The notes beneath the pieces are model-generated. The model worked only from the letters and a program-made list of their open reading frames with translations, did no database searches and had not been told where the DNA came from. A DNA stretch of 64,000 bases, taken from positions 283,133 through 347,132 of the forward strand of contig NZ_WTWX01000003.1 in NCBI RefSeq assembly GCF_009870785.1, given 5' to 3'. The position numbers and the translations under genes are program-made. Position 1 is the stretch's first letter. The number at the start of each line of letters is the position of its first letter. Shown here piece by piece: positions 1 to 5,871 of the stretch. Origin of the DNA: Paenibacillus sp. An7. GTDB taxonomy: Bacteria; Bacillota; Bacilli; Paenibacillales; Paenibacillaceae.

Positions 1-65
1 ATTATACTTGTAACTTTCTTGCTATTACTCGCGTCTATATAGTAACTTCATAAAATGTGAACTTT

Positions 66-70
66 GGAGG
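66..70 (+). promoter_or_regulatory. Ribosome binding site that fixes a GTG start
   Basis: GGAGG lies six bases before a GTG codon at 77. This is what makes the GTG the translation start of the first gene, since no ATG is placed as well. Confidence 0.8.
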
Positions 71-76
71 TACTAC

Positions 77-2857
77 GTGAATCATAAATATAATCAAAAA
101 GCTTTATTAATGATCGCTGCTGCAGCTCTCATTCTTGGACAAGGCACCTCAGTAGGTGCTGAACCCGAAGAAACAAGATCAATACAAACCCTCCAAGATC
201 TACAATCGAACAGTAAGCAGGCACTTACTTCTATCTTGCAAAATGCTTCCATATCTACTCCATCGGAAGTACTATACAATGGACAGGGAGCTCGAACACA
301 AATATTCGGCGCAGGTTCGAATATAGAATCTAATCTTCAAGTCGGCGCTGCTTCAACAGGTAACACTACTTCCAAGACAACTACTAACAAGAAAACCTCA
401 ACTACTCAGAGCACCCAATCCACTACGACAAAAACAAACAAAACCCTACATACTCTGTCTAGCCTAAAATCAGTCAAATTAACCTCAAAAAGCGTAGTGA
501 AATTAACCGACCTCAATGTACTTACACAAGAAGACGGCAAGACCATCTCATATACCCTCACCTATCAGAACAATGACAGCAAGAATCTCATGCTCATCGA
601 CTACTGGACAAAGGTAAAAACAAAAGGCGGGACGCTGTATTCCCCTAACCTGATTACACGTGATAAGGAGAAGAAAAGTGTTGCTGCAGGTTCTACTCTT
701 GATGTGACATATATCGTAAAAGTAGGAAAGAACGTGAACGTTAGCGATCTTTTATTTCAAATCGTGAAGTGGGATTTCAGTAAGCCAAATTATGAAAGCA
801 ACCTGGGACACTTCAATGTGCCGGCATCCTATACCCTATCTACACCTATCAATAAGTCAAAATCTATTCGACTAGGAGACACCCCTGTTAAAGTCAAGGT
901 AACCAAACTAGCAGTACATCCCGTGAATGAATATAACTATGCAGAAGTGACGGTGAATCTGCATAATGTCGGTTACAAAATGCTAGAGAATCCAACAGCG
1001 AAATGGGTGCTGAGAACAGCAGGTGGAAGTAATTATCCGCTTATAGCGGAAACGGTAAGTACCGAAGCGGCACCTTTTAACATTCAGCCACAGGAGAACA
1101 AGACGATAAAACTGAACGCAACCATTCCTATTGCTGTAAAACTGACAGGAGCAGAGTTAGTACTCGTGGAGGAAGAAGGCGAGGCGAAGACGGTACTGCC
1201 TCTAGCCACATTAGAACTGCCTAAAGCAAGTACAACGAAGATCGTTGCGACGGCTCCTTTTAAGGCAAGGGAAGTCGATGTGGACGGTCAAAAACTGCAA
1301 ACCACGCTTGAAGGAGCAACAGTGAACCAAAGTTATGACAAGAACGATCTATCCATTCGTTTTCATTTGCAAAATACAGGGAAGCAGACGATCACTGTAC
1401 CTAAGTATGAGTTCGTACTGCTGAGTGGAACGGGCAAATCTTATCCCATTACGACAAAGGCACTTGAGAATGTGACCCTGAAACCGGATGAAGAGAAGAC
1501 AATTAAGCTGGATATCTCGGTATCCTATGCCGTTGCCCAAGGTGCACTTAAACTGCAAATGAATGTACCTAAAGATCCGGAGAAAAAAGAACCATCTTTT
1601 AGCTACCCAGCAGGGGTCTACATCTTACCTACACCATCATCGTTACAGAATACATTAGGATCAGAAACAATCGTGAAAAGTGATAATGGCACGTATGGAG
1701 TGACCTGGTCATCTATTCAACGCTTGCCTTGGACAGACGGAGATCTTTTGTCTGCGAAGCTGACCTTGAAGAATACTTCGGTCAAAACGCTGCGCCTTCC
1801 TGAACTGCAGGGAGCTTTTACAGTGGATTCCGCAAAAGACACGACAAGTACCAAGCTGATTAAAAGCCAGGCCGCATCCTTGCTCGGTCCAGGTCAGTCA
1901 ATAGATCTATATCTATTAACGAAAGTACCGACATCTTTAGATATTGCGCAGCTACAAGTATCTTTAGAAGAGAAGGTAGGAGAAGAATCTTTTGAATGGC
2001 TGAAGCTGACGAATATTGGGGCCATTCCTGACGTTCCGAAGATTGAAAAAAATAAAGAATTTACTCTCACTACGCTCGGTAAAAAAGTAGAAGTAAAAAC
2101 CAGAAAAACGGTAGTGTACCCCGGTACGAGTACGGACCTTGTGTATACCGAGCTTGAAGTGACGAATCTCGAAAACCGCCAGACGGAGTTATCTCAGCTT
2201 AGCGGGTATTATCAGTCTTCAAGCGGGCTTTATTTTAAAACAAACGTGAAACAAATTGAATATCCAGCAGGTCCCGAAGATAAGAGTATTGTGACCATGT
2301 GGGCGAAAATCCCGAAACGTGTCACTGTCTCAGATATGAGACTGATTGTCGGAGAGGGTGTAACGGAAGATAAACTGACTTCCATCAAGGAAGAGCCTAC
2401 GGGTTATGTTAATGCGGCATCACTCGAAATTGCACCAGAACAGCTCACTGCGCTCACGAAGATTGATCAAGTGGAGCTGTACCCTTATCAGATCAAAACA
2501 CACACATTTGATGCTTATTTATCTGGCGGAAGCAGCGTAGCGGTTGAATGGTATTATACGTTAACTGTAGATGATGCATACGATCTGCCGGAAAGTGAAC
2601 ATAAGCTCATTGTGGAAATTACAGATGCGACTGGGCGTGTATTCGCGAAGGAACTGGTACCTGCAACAGATCTTAAGATTGGTACGAATCAGCTGCTTTC
2701 TTGGGCTATTGATGATCGGGTATTCGAAGATCGCAGAGGAGGAACCTATCAAATCTCAATCTATGATCTATTCCAAGGTGAAAAGTATAAAATAGCAGGT
2801 CAATCGATGTACTATAATCCAAACCGAATTCCGGTGGAACTGCCAACAGGTGAGTAG
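77..2857 (+). CDS. Secreted protein of unknown function with five tandem beta-type repeats
   Basis: The 926-residue product begins with a signal peptide (charged start, hydrophobic core, likely cleavage near residue 28 after SVGA). A Ser/Thr/Lys-rich low-complexity linker covers about residues 90-130. The rest looks like repeated beta-sandwich modules. A recurring segment with a pattern like L-x-N-x-(8-12)-W/Y/F-x-(4-6)-G-(G/T)-x-x-Y-P occurs near residues 161, 294, 431, 563 and 692, a spacing of about 130-137 residues. A different C-terminal module follows from about 820. I do not recognise a named family; CARDB- or Ig-like adhesive or stalk domains are the nearest idea. No catalytic motif is visible. 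It precedes another secreted protein, so a cell-surface role is likely. Seen: signal peptide and repeats. Inferred: extracellular structural role. Confidence 0.85.
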   Translation: MNHKYNQKALLMIAAAALILGQGTSVGAEPEETRSIQTLQDLQSNSKQALTSILQNASISTPSEVLYNGQGARTQIFGAGSNIESNLQVGAASTGNTTSKTTTNKKTSTTQSTQSTTTKTNKTLHTLSSLKSVKLTSKSVVKLTDLNVLTQEDGKTISYTLTYQNNDSKNLMLIDYWTKVKTKGGTLYSPNLITRDKEKKSVAAGSTLDVTYIVKVGKNVNVSDLLFQIVKWDFSKPNYESNLGHFNVPASYTLSTPINKSKSIRLGDTPVKVKVTKLAVHPVNEYNYAEVTVNLHNVGYKMLENPTAKWVLRTAGGSNYPLIAETVSTEAAPFNIQPQENKTIKLNATIPIAVKLTGAELVLVEEEGEAKTVLPLATLELPKASTTKIVATAPFKAREVDVDGQKLQTTLEGATVNQSYDKNDLSIRFHLQNTGKQTITVPKYEFVLLSGTGKSYPITTKALENVTLKPDEEKTIKLDISVSYAVAQGALKLQMNVPKDPEKKEPSFSYPAGVYILPTPSSLQNTLGSETIVKSDNGTYGVTWSSIQRLPWTDGDLLSAKLTLKNTSVKTLRLPELQGAFTVDSAKDTTSTKLIKSQAASLLGPGQSIDLYLLTKVPTSLDIAQLQVSLEEKVGEESFEWLKLTNIGAIPDVPKIEKNKEFTLTTLGKKVEVKTRKTVVYPGTSTDLVYTELEVTNLENRQTELSQLSGYYQSSSGLYFKTNVKQIEYPAGPEDKSIVTMWAKIPKRVTVSDMRLIVGEGVTEDKLTSIKEEPTGYVNAASLEIAPEQLTALTKIDQVELYPYQIKTHTFDAYLSGGSSVAVEWYYTLTVDDAYDLPESEHKLIVEITDATGRVFAKELVPATDLKIGTNQLLSWAIDDRVFEDRRGGTYQISIYDLFQGEKYKIAGQSMYYNPNRIPVELPTGE

Positions 2858-2928
2858 TTTACAAACAACAAACTTTAACTGAAGATAAAGATCGATACAA
2901 ATGATTATATTAATTTGGTAACTTTTTC

Positions 2929-2957
2929 TTGTGAACTAGCTTGATACCCTCTATCAT
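2929..2957 (+). promoter_or_regulatory. Candidate sigma-A promoter for the 3005 gene
   Basis: TTGTGA (2929-2934), a 17-base spacer and TATCAT (2952-2957) precede the ATG at 3005. The spacing is ideal and the boxes deviate at a few positions, so this is a prediction only. Confidence 0.45.
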
Positions 2958-3004
2958 TAGAGTTACAGAAACAAAGGTGAAAGATTTGAAGGAGGAAGAA
3001 CATC

Positions 3005-3532
3005 ATGAAACGCATGTGGAAAGTAGGAATGGCAACCATTGCCGTAGGCGGAGGTATATGGATTGGTTCGATTATGAATATCTCAGCTGAAGGTGCATCT
3101 GTTCTATCCCAGCCAGGTACAGCCGATGACCCTGTCGTTACGAAGAGTTATGTAGATCAAGCGATTAAAAATGCAGGACAAGGCAGCGGAGGAAGCACAA
3201 ATACGGCTCCTTCAGTCCCTTCTACACCAAATACAAGCACACCAAGTACAAGTGCTGGAGATGAACTCAAGATCGTGGTCGTGAAACCAGGACAGCGTCT
3301 GATTGCCGGTGCAGGTACTGAGTTTATTGTCCGCAGCGGTAAAGCAGTGATCTACTCTGCAGACAGCAACGGTGTGGCAGATCTAACTCAAGGTGCAGAC
3401 CTTGGTAATGGAACAGCGATTACAAATAACCACTTATTATCCTTCCCTCGTGAAGGTCGCGGAATTGAAGTCGTGCAAGGGAATAAGTATAACCTAACCG
3501 TAATGGTTCGCGGATCTTATAAGCTTCAGTAG
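3005..3532 (+). CDS. Small secreted protein with a DDPVVTKSYVDQ motif
   Basis: The 175-residue protein has a signal peptide (about residues 1-29) and then the motif DDPVVTKSYVDQ. A Ser/Thr/Pro/Gly-rich linker follows (about residues 58-85), and a C-terminal beta-rich domain of about 90 residues rich in Gly and Val. Similar 'DP(L/V)VTKSYVD' motifs occur near the N-terminus of exported proteins in Bacillota, but I cannot assign a biochemical function. GGAGGAAG at about 2991-2998 precedes the ATG with good spacing. It sits behind the repeat-containing secreted protein, with a possible promoter of its own between them and a terminator behind it, so it may be transcribed alone. Export is well supported; the role is unknown. 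Confidence 0.8.
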   Translation: MKRMWKVGMATIAVGGGIWIGSIMNISAEGASVLSQPGTADDPVVTKSYVDQAIKNAGQGSGGSTNTAPSVPSTPNTSTPSTSAGDELKIVVVKPGQRLIAGAGTEFIVRSGKAVIYSADSNGVADLTQGADLGNGTAITNNHLLSFPREGRGIEVVQGNKYNLTVMVRGSYKLQ

Positions 3533-3586
3533 TAATCAAGCAGCACTTATAAAAAGGATGTTCTCCCTAATCATCATTAGTATGCG

Positions 3587-3627
3587 ATGTTTCGCTTCAT
3601 TTTATATATGGAGCGGAACATTTTTTT
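3587..3627 (+). terminator. Rho-independent terminator
   Basis: Arms 3587-3600 and 3608-3621 pair over 14 positions with two G-U pairs and a seven-base loop. A run of seven T ends at 3627. Confidence 0.8.
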
Positions 3628-3783
3628 ATTTTCATAAATTGTTCCTCATTATTAGAAAAATCATTCCTTATTTCACCTTATATATAGGAAGAGATTTTTT
3701 TGCATTATATGTATCCCCCTGTAGATTTATACTTCAAAGTCCGATTCACTTCATTTTCCCAAAAGTAACAATACTTCACCAGT

Positions 3784-3812
3784 CTATATTCATCCCAATT
3801 GCAGACACTATA
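3784..3812 (+). promoter_or_regulatory. Candidate sigma-G promoter of the SASP gene
   Basis: CTATA (3784-3788), 17 bases, then CACTATA (3806-3812). This resembles the forespore sigma-G pattern GHATR-N17/18-CATNHTA with one mismatch in each box. It lies about 20 bases before the ribosome binding site, as expected for a forespore-expressed SASP gene. Confidence 0.4.
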
Positions 3813-3847
3813 CCTGCAAGAGGATAAGCAGGAGGTGCAATCATAAC

Positions 3848-4126
3848 ATGCCAAGAAATAATCAAAAGCTTGTCCCGGAGAGCCGCCAGATGCTGGATCA
3901 GATGAAATATGAGATCGCCGCAGAGTTCGGCATCCAAGTAGGTGGATATACCGGTAAAGATCTGAATGCAGAGTTTGGCGATGAACTGGGATCAATGAGT
4001 GGCAGTAGCCGCTCTTACTCCGGATGGGGACATCTGACTTCCCGTGAGAATGGCTCGATTGGTGGAGAAATGACAAAACGATTGGTTCGTTCTGCAGAGC
4101 TACTTGCAGCCGGATACAAACTGTGA
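3848..4126 (+). CDS. Alpha/beta-type small acid-soluble spore protein, enlarged form
   Basis: This family coats and protects DNA in dormant spores and is degraded on germination by the GPR protease. The N-terminal half contains the family signature with the GPR site (KYEIAAEFG, about residues 20-28). The C-terminal half contains GSIGGEMTKRLV (about residues 70-81), matching the conserved G-S-(V/I)-G-G-E-(I/M)-T-K-R-L-V block. Between them lies an unusually long segment rich in Gly and Ser (about residues 33-69) where typical 60-75 residue members have only a short turn. At 92 residues this is a long, atypical member. AGGAGGTG (3830-3837) sets the start. A sigma-G-like promoter lies upstream. 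A tiny ORF begins nine bases after the stop. Confidence 0.9.
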   Translation: MPRNNQKLVPESRQMLDQMKYEIAAEFGIQVGGYTGKDLNAEFGDELGSMSGSSRSYSGWGHLTSRENGSIGGEMTKRLVRSAELLAAGYKL

Positions 4127-4135
4127 GGTGAATAA

Positions 4136-4201
4136 ATGATGAGCAGACTCAATAAAATCACCAAAAAAGTTCAGAAATTTTTTAAAAAATTATGGAAATA
4201 A
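4136..4201 (+). CDS. Possible 20-21 residue cationic amphipathic peptide
   Basis: A short frame opens with two consecutive ATG codons (4136 and 4139) and ends at TAA (4199-4201). GAGGTG (4125-4130) overlaps the SASP stop codon and sits five or eight bases before the two ATGs, an arrangement typical of translational coupling. The peptide has one Arg and seven Lys, no acidic residue, and hydrophobic Leu, Ile, Val, Phe, Phe, Leu, Trp spaced at 1-4 residue intervals, as in an amphipathic helix. No homologue is recognised. It could be a membrane-active or DNA/RNA-binding peptide made with the SASP in the forespore, or a chance frame in Lys-rich AT sequence. The ribosome binding site and composition favour a real gene; the function is open. 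Confidence 0.5.
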   Translation: MMSRLNKITKKVQKFFKKLWK

Positions 4202-4217
4202 TCACGTTTGTCATTGA

Positions 4218-4256
4218 TTGACACCGATTGACAAATACGTTAATATGTCGTATGAG
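4218..4256 (+). promoter_or_regulatory. Overlapping sigma-A promoters upstream of metK
   Basis: TTGACA (4218-4223), 17 bases, TAATAT (4241-4246) is nearly consensus. A second TTGACA (4228-4233), 17 bases, TATGAG (4251-4256) overlaps it with a ten-base shift. Both would start transcripts just before the hairpin at 4267. Confidence 0.6.
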
Positions 4257-4266
4257 GATGTATTGC

Positions 4267-4299
4267 AACCTTTTCCGTTTCGGGAAAGGTTCATTTTTT
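4267..4299 (+). terminator. Hairpin plus T-run in the metK leader
   Basis: Arms 4267-4276 and 4282-4291 form a ten-pair stem with one G-U pair and a five-base loop, followed by six T (4294-4299). It may end SASP-unit transcription. However, it lies downstream of the best metK promoter, so it could also act as a leader attenuator. Confidence 0.65.
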
Positions 4300-4327
4300 G
4301 TATAGGATAAAACTGTTAGCATATACC
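4298..4327 (+). promoter_or_regulatory. metK: Alternative weak metK promoter
   Basis: TTGTAT (4298-4303), 18 bases, TATACC (4322-4327) lies after the hairpin. It would give a short hairpin-free leader. It is weaker than the upstream pair. Confidence 0.3.
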
Positions 4328-4362
4328 ATACAAATCCATATACGTGGGAGGTTGAAACTACT

Positions 4363-5565
4363 ATGTCTGTTAAAGGGCGCCACTTATTCACTTCTGAGTC
4401 CGTAACTGAAGGACATCCAGATAAAATTTGTGACCAAATTTCCGACGCCGTTCTTGATGCGTTTCTTGAAGCTGATCCCAATGCGCGTGTTGCATGTGAA
4501 GTATCTGTAGCAACGGGACTCGTACTTGTCATCGGAGAAATCAGCTCCTCTGCTGATTATATCGATATTCCGGCAATCGTGCGTAATACGGTAAAAGAAA
4601 TCGGCTATACTCGTGCAAAATATGGTTTCGACTATCAAACGTCTGCAGTATTAACATCGCTGAACGAGCAATCGAAAGATATCGCGCAAGGCGTTAACGC
4701 AGCACTTGAGAATCGTGATCCAGATCAAATGGATAAAGAGACTGAAAATATTGGTGCAGGGGATCAAGGGCTCATGTTCGGTTTTGCAACCAATGAGACT
4801 GAAGAACTGATGCCGCTTCCGATTGCTTTGTCTCACCGAATTGCTCGTCGTTTGGCTGAAGTACGTAAGAATGGTACGCTTGAATACCTTCGTCCCGATG
4901 GTAAAACACAAGTTACGATAGAATATGATGGGGACAAGCCTGTTCGTGTAGATACGATCGTTGTATCCACACAGCATGCGGAAGAAATCACACTTGAGCA
5001 AATTCAAGCTGACATTAAAGAGAAGGTTATCCTTCCTGTAGTACCAGCTAATCTGCTTGATGATGAAACCAAGTACTTCATCAACCCAACAGGTCGTTTC
5101 GTTATCGGTGGACCTCAAGGTGATGCAGGTCTTACAGGACGTAAAATTATTGTAGATACGTATGGCGGTTATGCTCGTCATGGCGGCGGTGCTTTCTCCG
5201 GTAAGGATCCTACAAAAGTGGACCGTTCTGCAGCGTATGCAGCACGTTATGTGGCTAAAAACCTTGTAGCTGCTGGACTTGCAGACAAAGTAGAAATTCA
5301 GCTTGCTTACGCAATTGGGGTAGCAAACCCAGTATCGATCAATGTCGATACATACGGCACTGGTAAAGTTAGTGATGAAAAGCTTGTAGAACTTATTCGC
5401 AATAACTTTGATCTTCGCCCAGCGGGTATCATTCGCATGTTAGACCTGCGTCGTCCGATTTACAAACAAACGGCTGCTTACGGACATTTTGGCCGTACCG
5501 ATTTGGATGTACCTTGGGAACGCGTTGACAAAGTGGAAGCTTTGCAATCTGGGGCAGGCATTTAA
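4363..5565 (+). CDS. metK: S-adenosylmethionine synthetase
   Basis: This enzyme makes S-adenosylmethionine from methionine and ATP in the cytosol. The 400 residues match the family length. The N-terminus has [19 protein letters not shown], with the His-Pro-Asp-Lys of the ATP and metal site. GAGDQG (about residues 126-131) is the methionine-binding loop. [15 protein letters not shown] (about residues 268-282) is the phosphate-binding P-loop-like signature. GGGAGG (4346-4351) precedes the ATG. Many Bacillota metK genes have an S-box riboswitch, but the roughly 160-base leader region here is too short for one and shows only a hairpin with a T-run. Tandem terminators follow the gene, so it appears monocistronic. 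Identification is secure. Confidence 0.98.
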   Translation: MSVKGRHLFTSESVTEGHPDKICDQISDAVLDAFLEADPNARVACEVSVATGLVLVIGEISSSADYIDIPAIVRNTVKEIGYTRAKYGFDYQTSAVLTSLNEQSKDIAQGVNAALENRDPDQMDKETENIGAGDQGLMFGFATNETEELMPLPIALSHRIARRLAEVRKNGTLEYLRPDGKTQVTIEYDGDKPVRVDTIVVSTQHAEEITLEQIQADIKEKVILPVVPANLLDDETKYFINPTGRFVIGGPQGDAGLTGRKIIVDTYGGYARHGGGAFSGKDPTKVDRSAAYAARYVAKNLVAAGLADKVEIQLAYAIGVANPVSINVDTYGTGKVSDEKLVELIRNNFDLRPAGIIRMLDLRRPIYKQTAAYGHFGRTDLDVPWERVDKVEALQSGAGI

Positions 5566-5573
5566 TAGATCAG

Positions 5574-5595
5574 AACTTCATTCTATGAAGTTTTT
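5574..5595 (+). terminator. First of two tandem metK terminators
   Basis: A perfect eight-base stem (AACTTCAT, loop TCT, ATGAAGTT) begins six bases after the metK stop and runs into five T. Confidence 0.65.
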
Positions 5596-5603
5596 ACACA
5601 TCA

Positions 5604-5637
5604 AACCTTCGATGATAGTTATCATCGAAGGTTTTTT
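5604..5637 (+). terminator. Second metK terminator
   Basis: A perfect 13-base stem (5604-5616 with 5621-5633, loop AGTT) is followed by a T-run to 5637. It is a strong intrinsic terminator. Confidence 0.92.
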
Positions 5638-5791
5638 GATGTTCCGCTTTATTTTTCTCGAGGGAAGATGCCGTATATCCTTCTCCTGGAGAACGAGGAT
5701 CATAACAAGGGATAAACAAACTCATGAATCTTCAAAAAGGGCGTAACTTTTTCCATTTTTTGCAGTCTATTAAGTAGAGGATAAAAATGTC

Positions 5792-5829
5792 TTCAGCTCC
5801 GTACTCTCCTTACGAGTATCGGGGCTGAA
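5792..5829 (+). other. Leader hairpin before the phosphodiester glycosidase gene
   Basis: Arms 5792-5806 and 5814-5829 pair almost fully with one bulge. No T-run follows, so it is not a simple terminator. It may shape the 5' leader of the downstream mRNA. Confidence 0.4.
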
Positions 5830-5871
5830 TCTATTAGATAACGCAAAACAAGATGGGAGAGTCGCTTTTCT

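Larger units (their letters stand above)
3533..3847 (+). other. Intergenic region with terminator and SASP promoter
   Basis: This AT-rich gap holds a terminator for the upstream gene (3587-3627), a sigma-G-like promoter (3784-3812) and the AGGAGGTG ribosome binding site of the SASP gene. The open frame across 3558-3827 has no ribosome binding site and crosses these signals, so no gene is called. Confidence 0.7.
5566..5871 (+). other. Intergenic region after metK
   Basis: This gap holds two terminators (5574-5595, 5604-5637) and then about 150 bases without a recognisable gene. A hairpin with arms near 5792-5806 and 5814-5829 precedes the next gene but has no T-run. GGGAG at 5855-5859 is the ribosome binding site of the gene at 5872. 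Confidence 0.6.

Noticed and set aside
3558..3827. 89-codon open frame after the 3005 gene
   Set aside because: It has no ribosome binding site, crosses a terminator and the SASP promoter, and its translation is rich in Phe and Ile as expected from AT-rich noncoding DNA.
4202..4362. SAM (S-box) riboswitch before metK
   Set aside because: The leader region is too short and lacks the conserved S-box core; only a simple hairpin is present.
5489..5746. 85-codon frame across the metK end and terminators
   Set aside because: It overlaps metK in another frame and both terminators; a shadow frame.
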